From: Pseudomonas caricapapayae
GTDB taxonomy: Bacteria; Pseudomonadota; Gammaproteobacteria; Pseudomonadales; Pseudomonadaceae
Assembly (NCBI RefSeq): GCF_001400735.1
Contig: NZ_LJPW01000140.1
Span: 1 to 64,000, forward strand
Length of the DNA: 64,000 nt
Direction of reading: 5' to 3'
In this document: positions 43,767-54,415 of the stretch, piece after piece
Layout: every line of letters starts with the position of its first letter
Numbering within the stretch: position 1 is the stretch's first letter
Position numbers and translations under genes: made by a program
Notes under the pieces: model-generated
Seen by the model: the letters and a program-made list of their open reading frames with translations, nothing else
What the model was told of the DNA's origin: nothing
Databases searched by the model: none

Positions 43767-45827
43767 ATGTCGCTGATTTCAATTGGGCTCTCAGGTATCA
43801 ATGCCAGCAGTGCCGCGATCAATACCATCGGTAATAACACGGCTAACGTGGATACCGCCGGTTACTCGCGTCAGCAGGTAATGACCACGGCGTCGGCACA
43901 GATCAATATCGGTCTGGGTGTCGGTTACATCGGCACCGGGACCACGCTGTCCGACGTGCGTCGGATCTACAACAGCTACCTTGATGCCCAATTGCAATCC
44001 AGCACCGCCCTGAGTGCCGACGCGGTCGCGTATTCGGGTCAGGCGAGCAAGACCGACACGTTGCTGTCGGACAGTGCCACCGGCGTTTCCGTACAGTTGG
44101 CGGATTTTTTCACCAAGATGCAGGGTATTGCCACCAACGCCACGCAGTCGTCTGATCGCTCGGCATTCCTGACCCAGGCCTCGGCGTTGAGTTCGCGTTT
44201 CAATTCGGTTGCCTCGCAGCTGTCGTCGCAGAACGATAACGTCAATGCTCAGCTGACCACGTTCACCAAGCAGGTCAATGAACTGACCACAACGCTGGCG
44301 AGCCTCAACAAACAGATCACTCAGGCGGGCGCAGGCAATACGTCGCCCAACTCGCTGCTCGATTCGCGCAATGAGGCTGTTCGCCAGCTCAACGGGCTGG
44401 TGGGCGTCAAAGTAGTCGAGAACAACGGCAACTACGACGTCTATACCGGTACTGGCCAATCGCTGGTAAGCGGCGGCACGTCGTACTCCATGTCCGCCAC
44501 GCCAAGTCCGACCGACCCGCTGCAATACAACGTGCAGATCGCTTACGGTCAGACCCAGACCGACGTGACCTCGGTGATCACCGGTGGCTCGATTGGCGGT
44601 CTGCTGCGCTACCGCTCCGATGTGCTGGTGCCAGCGACCAATCAGCTTGGCCGTGCGGCCATGGTGCTGGCCGATCAGGTCAACAGCCAGATGAGCCAGG
44701 GCATCGACAGCAAGGGCAACTTCGGTTCCAGCCTGTACGCCAATATCAACAGTGCCGACGCCATTTCACAGCGCAGCACCGGCAAGACCACCAATAGCCT
44801 GGGTTCCGGCAACCTGAACGTGAGCATCGGCGACACCAGCAAGCTGACTGCCGATGACTACGAAGTGACGTTCAGCGACGCTTCCAACTTCACGGTGCGC
44901 CGCCTGCCCAATGGCGAAAGTCTCGGCACCGGTGCCCTGACCGACAATCCGCCGAAGCAGTTCGACGGCTTCAGCGTCAGCCTCAACGGCAACACGCTGG
45001 CGGCCGGTGACGTCTTCAAGGTCACACCGACACGCAACGGTGCCTCGGGCATTGCCGTGGTGCTGACCGATCCCAAGGACATCGCAGCGGCTGCTCCGCT
45101 GACGGCAACCGCAGGGGCGAGCAACTCCGGTACGGGCGGTTTCACTCAGCCAGTGCTGAGCACCAAGTCCGATATCTATGACAGCGTCCAGACCTCGGAC
45201 CTGCGCAATGCCATCAAGGACTCTGCGCCGATGAAGCTGGTGATGGGCGCAGTCGGCAGCGGCGGTGTGCAGAGCTATACGCTGATCAATGCCAGCGGCG
45301 CTGCCGTGCTCGACAAAAACGGCAACGCAGTGGGCGGTACGATCGTTCAGGGCCAGAGCAACGCGATAAAGCTGAGCATTGGCTACACCGATACCACCAC
45401 CACGCCGAGCTCTCAGACAGCGTTCGAAGTCGAGATGACACTTTCGGGTTCGCCGGTCGTCAACGACACGTTCAGCATCGGCCTGACGGGTGCGGGCTCT
45501 TCCGATAACCGCAATGCGCTGGCTGTGGTGGGCTTGCAGACGGCCAAGACCGTCGGTGTCACCAACGGCGGGGTGGGCACCAGCCTGTCCGGTGCTTATG
45601 CCGATCTGGTCTCTGTGGTCGGTACGCTGGCGGGTCAGAGCAAGAGTGATGTGACTGCCACTGCTGCGGTCGTTGCGCAGGCCAAGTCTGCCCGTGACTC
45701 GGTCTCGGGTGTGTCGCTCGATGAAGAAGCGGCCAACCTGATCAAGTACCAGCAGTACTACACCGCCTCTTCGCAGATCATCAAGGCGGCCCAAACCATT
45801 TTCAGCACGCTGATCAACAGTCTTTAA
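43767..45827 (+). CDS. flgK: Hook-filament junction protein FlgK (HAP1)
   Basis: A 686-residue junction protein, near the usual Pseudomonas length. N-terminal ISIGLSGINASSAAINTIGNN and C-terminal ANLIKYQQYYTASSQIIKAAQT are the core helices; a Ser/Thr/Ala/Gly-rich variable region lies between. It is held by the chaperone FlgN before export and joins hook to filament with FlgL. The gap to flgJ is 11 bases. Confidence 0.96.
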   Translation: MSLISIGLSGINASSAAINTIGNNTANVDTAGYSRQQVMTTASAQINIGLGVGYIGTGTTLSDVRRIYNSYLDAQLQSSTALSADAVAYSGQASKTDTLLSDSATGVSVQLADFFTKMQGIATNATQSSDRSAFLTQASALSSRFNSVASQLSSQNDNVNAQLTTFTKQVNELTTTLASLNKQITQAGAGNTSPNSLLDSRNEAVRQLNGLVGVKVVENNGNYDVYTGTGQSLVSGGTSYSMSATPSPTDPLQYNVQIAYGQTQTDVTSVITGGSIGGLLRYRSDVLVPATNQLGRAAMVLADQVNSQMSQGIDSKGNFGSSLYANINSADAISQRSTGKTTNSLGSGNLNVSIGDTSKLTADDYEVTFSDASNFTVRRLPNGESLGTGALTDNPPKQFDGFSVSLNGNTLAAGDVFKVTPTRNGASGIAVVLTDPKDIAAAAPLTATAGASNSGTGGFTQPVLSTKSDIYDSVQTSDLRNAIKDSAPMKLVMGAVGSGGVQSYTLINASGAAVLDKNGNAVGGTIVQGQSNAIKLSIGYTDTTTTPSSQTAFEVEMTLSGSPVVNDTFSIGLTGAGSSDNRNALAVVGLQTAKTVGVTNGGVGTSLSGAYADLVSVVGTLAGQSKSDVTATAAVVAQAKSARDSVSGVSLDEEAANLIKYQQYYTASSQIIKAAQTIFSTLINSL

Positions 45828-45840
45828 GGAGTCGTGAACC

Positions 45841-47433
45841 ATGCGTATCTCAACTACCCAGTTCTACGAAGCCACGAACGCCAATTATCAGCGCAGCTAT
45901 TCGAATGTCCTGAAAACCAGCGAAGAAGTTTCCAGCGGTATCAAGCTCAACACTGCCAGCGATGACCCGGTAGGGGCTGCACGCGTGCTGCAACTGGCTC
46001 AGCAGAACTCGATGCTGACCCAGTACGCGTCGAATATCGGCACGATCAATACCAACATCGTCAACTCCGAGACTGCGTTGACCAGCATCATCGATACGAT
46101 GCAGGCCGCCCGCGAAACAATCGTGTCGGCAGGCAACGGTGCCTACACCGACGCCGACCGTCTGGCCAAGGCCAGCGAGCTCAAGCAGTATCAGAGCCAG
46201 ATTCTCGGCTTGATGAACAGCCAGGATGCCAACGGCCAGTATATTTTCGCCGGTTCCAAGTCGTCGGCACCGCCATACTCGATGAATGCCGATGGCTCTT
46301 ACAGCTATAGCGGTGATCAGACCAGCGTCAACCTGGCAATCGGCGACGGCCTGGTGCTGCCGAGCAACACCACAGGTTATGAAGCGTTCGAGCAGGCGCT
46401 GAACACGACCCGCACGTCCTCGAAGCTGACGTCGCCTGCAACGGACGATGGCAAGGTCGGTCTGACCGGCGGTCTGGTCAAGTCGACCAGCACTTACAAT
46501 TCCAGCTATCAGGCTGGCGAACCGTACACCATGACGTTCCTCAGCGGCACGCAGTTCAAGATTACCGATGCCACCGGAACCGATGTCACCACCGACGCGT
46601 CATCTGCCGGTAAATTCAGCTATGGCTCGTTCAGCGATCAGACCTTCACCTTCAGGGGTGTCGAGCTGACCATGAACATCAACCTGTCGGCCGCCGAGTC
46701 TGCTAGCGACGCAACGGCCAGTGCTGCACTGACCAATCGCAGCTACGAGCTGGCCTCGACGCCGGACACGGTCTCGACTTCGCGCAGCCCGGGCAACACC
46801 TCGGCTGCGACCGTCAGCAGCTCGGCAGTCGGTGATACCGCCGCCGACCGGACCGCCTTCAACAATACCTTCCCGGCCAACGGGGCGATTCTCAAGTTCA
46901 CCAGTGCCACCGACTATGAGTTGTATGCATCTCCCCTGACCAGCAGTAGCAAGCCGGTGTCGAGCGGCACGCTGAGCGGCTCGACTGCCAATGCCTCGGG
47001 TGTCAATTTTACGGTCAGTGGCACGCCTGCAGCCGGTGACCAGTTTGTGGTGGAGTCCGGCACGCACCAGACCGAGAACATCCTCAATACGCTGACGGCA
47101 GCCATCAAGGCACTGTCGACACCGACAGATGGCAATCTGGTTGCTTCACAGAAGCTCGATTCTGCATTGACGTCTGCATTGGGCAACCTTTCCAGCAGTA
47201 TCGATCAGGCGTCCACGGCCCGTTCCAATGGTGGTGCGCGTCAGTTGGCGGCCACCGCGCAAGGGACGACCAACGAGTTGCTCAAGGGCAATAACACCAC
47301 TGAACAAGGCACCTATGTGAACGCCGATATCGTCGAGGCCACCACTCGACTGACCTTGCAAAAGACCATGCTTGATGCATCCCAGCAAGTGTTCACCATG
47401 CTGTCCAAGTTGAACCTGTTCAGTCAGCTTTGA
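45841..47433 (+). CDS. flgL: Hook-filament junction protein FlgL (HAP3)
   Basis: A 530-residue flagellin-like protein. The N-terminus has RISTTQFYEATNANYQRSYS and the GIKLNTASDDPVGAARVLQL signature; the C-terminus ends TLQKTMLDASQQVFTMLSK. The middle is Ser/Thr-rich and variable. It forms the second junction layer on which flagellin grows. AAGGAG lies ahead of ATG, 13 bases after flgK. Last gene of the flgF-L operon proper, although fgt1 follows in the same direction without a terminator. Confidence 0.95.
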   Translation: MRISTTQFYEATNANYQRSYSNVLKTSEEVSSGIKLNTASDDPVGAARVLQLAQQNSMLTQYASNIGTINTNIVNSETALTSIIDTMQAARETIVSAGNGAYTDADRLAKASELKQYQSQILGLMNSQDANGQYIFAGSKSSAPPYSMNADGSYSYSGDQTSVNLAIGDGLVLPSNTTGYEAFEQALNTTRTSSKLTSPATDDGKVGLTGGLVKSTSTYNSSYQAGEPYTMTFLSGTQFKITDATGTDVTTDASSAGKFSYGSFSDQTFTFRGVELTMNINLSAAESASDATASAALTNRSYELASTPDTVSTSRSPGNTSAATVSSSAVGDTAADRTAFNNTFPANGAILKFTSATDYELYASPLTSSSKPVSSGTLSGSTANASGVNFTVSGTPAAGDQFVVESGTHQTENILNTLTAAIKALSTPTDGNLVASQKLDSALTSALGNLSSSIDQASTARSNGGARQLAATAQGTTNELLKGNNTTEQGTYVNADIVEATTRLTLQKTMLDASQQVFTMLSKLNLFSQL

Positions 47434-47521
47434 AACTGACGTTGAGCATCCACCGTCTTTTTTCAGCGGTGAGGGGAGCCACTCGACTGGCTGGTTCCCC
47501 GCCGCTCGCGAGTCTGCAATA

Positions 47522-50500
47522 GTGAATTCAGTTCCCCTCGTCAGTATCGTCATTCCCGCCTTCAATTCCCGGTTCTTCCGCACCGCGCTGCAAAGCGCAC
47601 TGAATCAGGTTTACGACAATCTGGAAATCATCGTCTGCGACGATTGCCCCGGTGATGAAATCCGGGCAATTTTCGATGAACTGGTGCCAGCTTCCAGCGA
47701 CCGTGCCCGTTACCTGCGCAATCCCCGGCGGCTGGGATTTCAAGGCAACCTGCTGAAGGGCCTGGAAGAAGCGCAGGGCGACTACATCAAGTTCCTGTGC
47801 GACGACGACCGTCTCTTTCCGTACTTCATTGCTCATCAGGCGGACGTTCTGCACGCCTATGAAGATGTGAGTCTGGTGGTTGGTCGACGGCATCTGGTCG
47901 ATATCGATGATTACGTCTTGCCGCCCCGCATGGAGAACGTCGGGCTTGTGCCGTATGACGCCTTGTTCAAAGGCGAGGACATGCTGGCGATCTTCGAGCG
48001 CACGCCGCGCAATTACCTGGGGGGCTTCAGCGCTGCGCTGATGCGCAGGTCCAATGTTCTGGAGTACCTGCCATCAATTGCCCAGCCGGGGCAGGGTTTT
48101 GTCGCGCTGCTGGATTTCACGCTGTTCATTTGCCTGCTGCGACGGGGCAATCTGGTTGCGCTGCACACCATCGAGAACGTCGAGCGGGAGCATCCCGGCC
48201 GTTTCAGCAGTTCGCCGGAGATAGCTCAGAAGGCGACCACCGAGTGGGCGTGGCTGAACGAAATGCTCAAGGCGCGTAGCGGTGAACAGGCACCGGCGCA
48301 GGGCTGGGTACGCTTTCTGCCGTTGCGCAAGGCGCTGGAGCAGCCCCGTGAGTGGGATGAGGTTGGCCTGTACGGGGTAATGGCCAGTCGCCAAGGCATT
48401 ATGAACAGCCGGGTGGGCAGCAAGAGCGCAAGCTATGCCGAGCTTTACACCGAGTGGTTGTCGTGTCGGGAGTTCTCCGCGCCACAGAAAAAGCTGAATG
48501 AAAACCGCATCGCACACTGGACATGGCAACCGCGCATTGTTCCGGTGATTATCGACCCGTCAGGAGACGCTGCGGGACTGGACATCACGTTACGCAGTAT
48601 TGCCGAGCAGGATTACGCGGCCGACTCAGTGGTTGTGCTGACCAATGCCAGTGTCGACGAGCCTCAGGTGCTGCGTTTTCCGTTGCAGGCAGACTGGACG
48701 CGACAGCTCAACGAAATACTGCCGCTGCTGGAAAACGCCGACTGGGTCTATCTGTTGCGTGCCGGGGATCGGCTGACTCAGCCGGCACTGCTGGTGCTGG
48801 CCGAGCGTATCGCTCAGAGCACGGGCCTGTTGTGCATTTACAGCGATGAAGGCGCGCTGGTCGATGAACAATCAAAAGAACCGATCTTCAAGCCGGACTT
48901 CAACCTGGACCTGATGCGTGCCTACCCTTATGTGGGCCGCACGCTGGCTTTCGAGCGCCGTCATCTGCTCGATGCAGGTGGCTTCGATCCGCTCCACGGT
49001 GAGCTGGCCCCTCATGATTTCATCTGGCGTCTGGTCGAAGGTGTCGGGCCGCAGACGATCGAGCACATTGCCGAGGTTCAGGTGGAGTCGACCCTGACCT
49101 TTGCCGAATGGCTTTCGCTGCCTCGGGTGATCGAGCACAACGAGTCAGTCGTGTCGGCTCACCTCACGCGCATTGGCCGGGAACATGTCATCCACCATGA
49201 CCAATTGCCGCTGCTGAACCGGATCGAGTATGTGCATGCGGGCAGCCCGCTGGTGTCGGTGATCATTACCACCCGGGATCAACTGGCGGCACTGGAACGC
49301 TGTGTCGACAGCCTGCTCAGCAATACGTCCTATCCTCATTACGAGGTGCTGATCGTCGACAATGCCAGCGAGAGTGCTGATGCACGCGCCTGGTTTACAG
49401 CGATGGGCGAGCTGGGCAGCGACAAGCTGCGGATCTATTCCCTGAGCGAGCCGGTCAGTGAAGCCCGCGCGCAGAATCTCGCTGCCGGGCACGCCAACGG
49501 CGACTATCTGGTGATGCTCAGCCCGCACGCGGTGCTGCATCAGGCGGACTGGCTGCAAGGCATGCTCAATCACGCTCAACGTCCGGAAGTGGGTATCGTC
49601 GGCCCGCGAATCGTCAACCCGCAGGGCAACATTCTGTATGCCGGCATGGTGATGGGCATGGAAGGCCTGGCCGGTCGTCCTTTCTTCAATTTTTCGGCAG
49701 GTGCCAGCAGTTACATGCAGCGCCTGCAGTTGACGCAGAACTGGAGTGCGGTCAGCGGCAATTGTCTGATGGTCCGCAAGGACGTATTCGACAGTGTGGG
49801 CGAGATGGAAGCGGCGACGTTCACGCAGGGGCTTCAGGACCTTGACCTGTGCATGAGGGTCGGGCGTGAGGGCTATCTGATTGTGGGCACGCCTGATTCT
49901 TCGCTGGTATTGGCCGAACCTGCGGCTGCCGAGCGCTCCGCGGCGTCCCGTGAGGCGCTGGATAACGATCAGAAGTCGTTCTACCAGAAGTGGCTACCGA
50001 AAATCGCCCGGGATCCGGCCTACAACCCCAACCTGAACCTCAACGAGCCGCTGTCTTTCGACCTTGACCCCGGTTTGCTGGTGGGCTGGAATCCGTTCTG
50101 CACCCGTCATCTGCCTTCCATATTTGGCATGATGGTCAATTCCTCGGCAGTGGGCCACTATCGCGTCAGCCAGCCGTTGCTGGAGTTGATGGCCGCCGGG
50201 CGAGTCGTAGGCCGCATGACCTACGAATCTGTTTCACCGGTCGAGGTGGAACGTGTTTCTCCGGATGTCATAGTCTTTCAGGGGCGCTACACCGAGCCCA
50301 AGGTCAAGGACATCGTTCTGGCAAAGAATTATTCGAATGCCATGCGCATCTTCGAACTGGATGACTATATCGCCGATGTGCCCGAGCGAAACGAGCACCG
50401 GCGCAACATGCCCGACAATATTGCTGCGATGCTGCGCAAGGGCATAGGCCTGTGTGATCGTGTGGTGGTGTCCACCCAGCCACTCGCCCAGGCGCTGTCG

Positions 50501-51097
50501 AGCATGCACAGTGACATTCGTGTGGTGCCGAACATGCTCGCGACCCACTTGTGGAGCAGCCTGAAAAGTCAGCGTCGCAGCTCTGGCAAGCCCCGTATCG
50601 GCTGGGGTGGCGGGACCAGTCACCGGGGCGATCTGGAGCTGATTGTCGATGTAGTGCGCGAGCTGGCCGATGAAGTCGAGTGGGTGTTCTTCGGCATGTG
50701 CCCTGACTTGCTCAAGCCCTATATCCACGAATTTCACACCGGCGTCAGCCTGCAGACCTATCCTGCCAAACTGGCCAGCCTGAATCTGGACCTGGCCCTT
50801 GCGCCGCTGGAATTTCATATCTTCAATGACTGCAAGAGCAATCTGCGTCTGCTGGAGTATGGCGCGTGCGGCTACCCGGTTATCTGTTCGGACACCGAAG
50901 CGTACCGGGGTCATCTACCGGCTACCCGGGTTTACACCAACAGCTCCGAAGAATGGTTGCAGGCGATCCGTATGCACCTCTCCGATCCCGATGCGAGCTA
51001 CCGTATGGGGGACGAATTGCGCGAGACGGTGTTGCGCGATTTCATGTTGCGCGGGGAAAACCTGCAGTATTGGGCCAACGGCTGGTTGCCCGACTGA
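47522..51097 (+). CDS. fgt1: Flagellin glycosyltransferase Fgt1
   Basis: A 1191-residue cytoplasmic transferase of the P. syringae flagellin glycosylation island, thought to attach the first rhamnose to FliC serines. Its modules are a GT2 domain (about 5-230; VSIVIPAFNSRFF, with DDD in FLCDDDRLFP), a degenerate GT-like segment (about 340-560), a second GT2 domain (about 576-800; VSVIITTRDQ, where the expected Asp is replaced in VMLSPHAVL) and a GT4-like domain (about 1020-1180; RIGWGGGTSHRGD). It starts at GTG with a weak ribosome site. Paralogous to Fgt2 and the transferase at 19247. Confidence 0.92.
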   Translation: MNSVPLVSIVIPAFNSRFFRTALQSALNQVYDNLEIIVCDDCPGDEIRAIFDELVPASSDRARYLRNPRRLGFQGNLLKGLEEAQGDYIKFLCDDDRLFPYFIAHQADVLHAYEDVSLVVGRRHLVDIDDYVLPPRMENVGLVPYDALFKGEDMLAIFERTPRNYLGGFSAALMRRSNVLEYLPSIAQPGQGFVALLDFTLFICLLRRGNLVALHTIENVEREHPGRFSSSPEIAQKATTEWAWLNEMLKARSGEQAPAQGWVRFLPLRKALEQPREWDEVGLYGVMASRQGIMNSRVGSKSASYAELYTEWLSCREFSAPQKKLNENRIAHWTWQPRIVPVIIDPSGDAAGLDITLRSIAEQDYAADSVVVLTNASVDEPQVLRFPLQADWTRQLNEILPLLENADWVYLLRAGDRLTQPALLVLAERIAQSTGLLCIYSDEGALVDEQSKEPIFKPDFNLDLMRAYPYVGRTLAFERRHLLDAGGFDPLHGELAPHDFIWRLVEGVGPQTIEHIAEVQVESTLTFAEWLSLPRVIEHNESVVSAHLTRIGREHVIHHDQLPLLNRIEYVHAGSPLVSVIITTRDQLAALERCVDSLLSNTSYPHYEVLIVDNASESADARAWFTAMGELGSDKLRIYSLSEPVSEARAQNLAAGHANGDYLVMLSPHAVLHQADWLQGMLNHAQRPEVGIVGPRIVNPQGNILYAGMVMGMEGLAGRPFFNFSAGASSYMQRLQLTQNWSAVSGNCLMVRKDVFDSVGEMEAATFTQGLQDLDLCMRVGREGYLIVGTPDSSLVLAEPAAAERSAASREALDNDQKSFYQKWLPKIARDPAYNPNLNLNEPLSFDLDPGLLVGWNPFCTRHLPSIFGMMVNSSAVGHYRVSQPLLELMAAGRVVGRMTYESVSPVEVERVSPDVIVFQGRYTEPKVKDIVLAKNYSNAMRIFELDDYIADVPERNEHRRNMPDNIAAMLRKGIGLCDRVVVSTQPLAQALSSMHSDIRVVPNMLATHLWSSLKSQRRSSGKPRIGWGGGTSHRGDLELIVDVVRELADEVEWVFFGMCPDLLKPYIHEFHTGVSLQTYPAKLASLNLDLALAPLEFHIFNDCKSNLRLLEYGACGYPVICSDTEAYRGHLPATRVYTNSSEEWLQAIRMHLSDPDASYRMGDELRETVLRDFMLRGENLQYWANGWLPD

Positions 51098-51115
51098 TCC
51101 GGCTTGTTTTAATTC

Positions 51116-51140
51116 GCCCCGGCGAGCCAATGGCCGGGGC
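51116..51140 (+). terminator. Hairpin between fgt1 and fgt2
   Basis: Perfect 8-base arms GCCCCGGC and GCCGGGGC with a 9-base loop, 19 bases after fgt1, followed by only a loose T-rich stretch (TGTCCTGTTT). It may act as an attenuator that lowers fgt2 transcription. Confidence 0.55.
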
Positions 51141-51225
51141 TGTCCTGTTTGCTGGTGCTTCGACAGTGAGCCCGTTCGGGCCCTTCGGTTCGAAGGCACC
51201 ATCGGTATGCCATTAAGGAAAGATC

Positions 51226-54132
51226 ATGCTCAGCCATTTCGGGAATGAAGCCACACCGCTGGATCAGCGTCTGACGCTGCTATTGCTTGCTCAGGATCAG
51301 CCTGACTTTCTGCGCCGCGCCCTGAAGTATTACAGCGATTATCCGTGCAGCGTCATCGTGGTTGACGCTTCTCCCGAACCTGACACGCAGATCGTCGAAC
51401 GCGCAGGGCTGCGGTACATCCACAACGCGGCGCTCAACGGTGCCAGTTTCAGCGCCAGGATTGCAGAAGGTCTCAGTAAAGTGGCCACACCCTTTGTGGT
51501 GTACGCCCAGGCCGACAGTTTCCTGCTACCGGGTGCACTGACAGAGGCGCTGACTTTCCTTGAAAGCAACGAGCGCTATGGCGCCTGCCAGGGCTACAGC
51601 CTGAGTTATCAGGCCTACGTCGATCATGTGGAGTATTTCCGCCGGGACCGCAAGGTTCAGGAGGATTACGCATCTGCTCAGGCGGATGAGCGAATGCTGA
51701 GCTTCATGGGGCAAAGCCTGTCGCTGCTCAATGCAGTGACCCGCACCGCCCTGGCCCGGCAGTGGTTCAGCGCGGTCCCTGAGGGCACCGAACTGCACTG
51801 GCAGGAAATCGGCCATATGACCTTCATGGTCGCCTCTGCCGCGCTGCGCATTTTGCCCATTCCCTATGCCTTGCACGCCAAAGCCGACAAGGATCCGGAG
51901 CATCGTTACGGTGCCGTCATCGCTGGCGCGGTCAAACACATTGACCCCAAGGCCAAAGCGGGGCGCGAAGCGTTTGCACGCATGCTCGTTTCATCCCTGG
52001 GTAACGCTTCGGGCTTCGAAAGAGAGCAGGGCGAGCGCCACATACTGGCCGGTCTCGCGGCGATGGCTGAATGCCTCGATACTCAGGCTTATCAGGCCGA
52101 CGAAAAAATCATCAAATCGGTCTGGAATGTCGCATTGACCCAGTCGGATGCACTTTTCGAACCTCGCCAGTTCGTTGAAATGCCTTTTTACAACCAACCG
52201 CTGTTTGACGAACTGGCGAGGATCGAGTTTCTGATTCACCTGTTGCCGGCCGGTCATGTGCAACTGGAAGGGCTCGAGGCCGCCCTGGTCAAGCAGGCTG
52301 AATTGTTGCACGAGCAGAACAACCCGGATGCCGAGTCGCGTCTGAGTCGTCTATGGCAAGCCTATGCAACGTATGCGTTCAGTCACGGTGTCGTGCAAGC
52401 GCTGGCTGAGGAGTTGGGCAAGTCTCAGGACGAGGAAGATCAGGAGTGCGCCGAGCGTATCGGTGCCTGGGGTCAGCGCCTGCAGGCGGATTCCGCTTTC
52501 GATAACAGCCAGCTGTTGCGTGGCATGGCTTCCGGCAAACTGCTCGACTGGCTGGATTCGCGTGATCCAGCGCCGGAACAGCTGAAAAAACTCACCGCGC
52601 AACTGGCGAGCAAGCCTGCCGGTTCGCAGATCGGCATTTTGCTGCTTGATCTGGAAGCCGATGTGTTCAAGCTGCAAGCAACGTTCGACAGTCTGATCAA
52701 TGGCCATTATCGGGCGTTCAAGGTCGTGGTGTTCACCACCGGGGAGATGCCGTCAACGACGACGTTGAGCAACACCGTGCACTTTGTGAAAGTCACCGAA
52801 AGCAATTACGTCGACAAGGTCAACCAGGTCGTCAAGCAGTCGCCCAGCGACTGGCTGATGCTGGCGCAGGCAGGTGAAGTGTTTACCCGCAGCGGCCTGT
52901 TGCTGGCCAGCACCGAGCTGGTTGATGCAGCGCAATGCCGGGCGGTGGCCGTGGACGAGATTCACCGTCAAGCCAATGGCACCCTGGCACCGTTGTTCCG
53001 GCCGGGCTTCAACCTCGATCTCTTGCAAAGCGTGCCGACCCTGGCCGCTCGGCACTGGCTGATTCGTCGCGATCTGCTGGCGGAGGCGGGCGGCTATTCA
53101 CGAGCGTTTCCCAAGGCACTGGAATTCGATTTGCTGCTGCGCCTGATCGAACAGGGCGGCATGAGTGGTCTGGCGCACCTGAGCGAGCCGGTGATGATCT
53201 GCGACGCCCCCGAGCTGGAAGACAATCAGGACGAACACAAGGCGTTGACGCGTCATCTCGCGCAACGTGGGTATCAGGCTGAAGTCAGCTCGGCATTGCC
53301 TGGCACCTACAAGATCGATTATCGCCATGCCCATCGGCCAGTGGTCTCGATTCTGCTGCACAGTCAGGACAACCTGCCGGAACTGCAACGCTGCCTGCAC
53401 AGCATCCTGCAGCGTACCCGCTATCAGCGCTATGAGGTGCTGATCGGTGATAACGCCAGTACCTCTGCGGAACTGTCGACCTGGCTCGATCAGCAGCAAC
53501 AGTTGTCCAGCCGGGTACGCGTGTTCCGCGCCGACACCCGCATGAACACCGCTGCCTTGCGCAATCTGGTCAGCCAGGAGGCCAAGGGCGAATACCTGAT
53601 TCTGCTGGATGCCGAGAGTCAGATCGTCAATGTCGGCTGGATCGAATCACTGCTCAATCAGGCGCAGCGTCCCGAAGTGGGCGTGGTCGGGGTACGTCTG
53701 GTGGACCGTGAGGGCACCATCACCCAGGCCGGTCTTATTCTGGGGCTCAATGGCGGGGTCGGTTCCGGCTTCGTCGGCGAGTCGAAGAAGTCCCGCGGCT
53801 ACATGCAGCGGCTGACGGTCGAGCAGAACTACTCTGCGGTGTCATCGGCCTGCCTGATGATTGCCAAGGATCTGTACGATGCGCTGGGCGGGCTCGATGA
53901 TGAGGCTTTTGCCGAATTTCTGGGCGATGTCGATCTGTGCCTGAAGGCCGCGCAGTCAGGTTATCTGACTGTCTGGACTCCGCATGTTCAGGTGGTGCAT
54001 TCCGGTGTGGTTAATGCTCCCGAGCAAGTGCTTGGCGCGCTGATCGAAAAGTGGCCGGCGCAATTCGCGCAGGACGAAGCCTACAATGCCAACCTCGATC
54101 TTCATGGTCAGGGCTTCACGCTGGCTATTTAA
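51226..54132 (+). CDS. fgt2: Flagellin glycosyltransferase Fgt2
   Basis: A 968-residue relative of Fgt1, thought to extend the flagellin glycan with further rhamnose. It has an N-terminal GT2-like domain (about 15-240) in which the acidic motif is reduced to AQADSF, a degenerate GT-like segment (about 480-680) and a GT2 domain (about 704-900; VSILLHSQDN) with an acidic LLDAESQI. It stops after that and lacks the C-terminal GT4-like domain of Fgt1. The start has AAGGAAAG upstream. Confidence 0.92.
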   Translation: MLSHFGNEATPLDQRLTLLLLAQDQPDFLRRALKYYSDYPCSVIVVDASPEPDTQIVERAGLRYIHNAALNGASFSARIAEGLSKVATPFVVYAQADSFLLPGALTEALTFLESNERYGACQGYSLSYQAYVDHVEYFRRDRKVQEDYASAQADERMLSFMGQSLSLLNAVTRTALARQWFSAVPEGTELHWQEIGHMTFMVASAALRILPIPYALHAKADKDPEHRYGAVIAGAVKHIDPKAKAGREAFARMLVSSLGNASGFEREQGERHILAGLAAMAECLDTQAYQADEKIIKSVWNVALTQSDALFEPRQFVEMPFYNQPLFDELARIEFLIHLLPAGHVQLEGLEAALVKQAELLHEQNNPDAESRLSRLWQAYATYAFSHGVVQALAEELGKSQDEEDQECAERIGAWGQRLQADSAFDNSQLLRGMASGKLLDWLDSRDPAPEQLKKLTAQLASKPAGSQIGILLLDLEADVFKLQATFDSLINGHYRAFKVVVFTTGEMPSTTTLSNTVHFVKVTESNYVDKVNQVVKQSPSDWLMLAQAGEVFTRSGLLLASTELVDAAQCRAVAVDEIHRQANGTLAPLFRPGFNLDLLQSVPTLAARHWLIRRDLLAEAGGYSRAFPKALEFDLLLRLIEQGGMSGLAHLSEPVMICDAPELEDNQDEHKALTRHLAQRGYQAEVSSALPGTYKIDYRHAHRPVVSILLHSQDNLPELQRCLHSILQRTRYQRYEVLIGDNASTSAELSTWLDQQQQLSSRVRVFRADTRMNTAALRNLVSQEAKGEYLILLDAESQIVNVGWIESLLNQAQRPEVGVVGVRLVDREGTITQAGLILGLNGGVGSGFVGESKKSRGYMQRLTVEQNYSAVSSACLMIAKDLYDALGGLDDEAFAEFLGDVDLCLKAAQSGYLTVWTPHVQVVHSGVVNAPEQVLGALIEKWPAQFAQDEAYNANLDLHGQGFTLAI

Positions 54133-54147
54133 GCTGCATGCAGCACG

Positions 54148-54175
54148 CGATCCGGCTGTTTCCAAGGCCGGATCG
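54148..54175 (+). terminator. Hairpin after fgt2
   Basis: Perfect 9-base arms CGATCCGGC and GCCGGATCG with a 10-base loop, 15 bases after the stop. No T-run directly follows, although the next 30 bases become T-rich. Candidate terminator. Confidence 0.55.
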
Positions 54176-54415
54176 TGGTCGTCCTGACGCGACTTCATTT
54201 TATTTTTTACCCCCGCCAATAATCGCAAAGCGTGCAAACCGGCGTGACCTGCGGGTCATAACGTGCATCTTCACTGTATTGTGTTACAGGGAGCGACACG
54301 CGTCTGGCTTGCTTTCACAGGCTTTGCGCCCTGAAAATGTCTGCAAACCACCTTTATTCGGTAGCGCCCTGATCTTGTCGGGACGAAAAATGACCTGTTT
54401 ACTCATCGGGAAGCC

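Noticed and set aside
47480-47510. GG-N10-GC spacing ahead of fgt1
   Set aside because: The -12 part reads CCGC rather than TTGC, and the -24 part is poor; chance match in GC-rich DNA.
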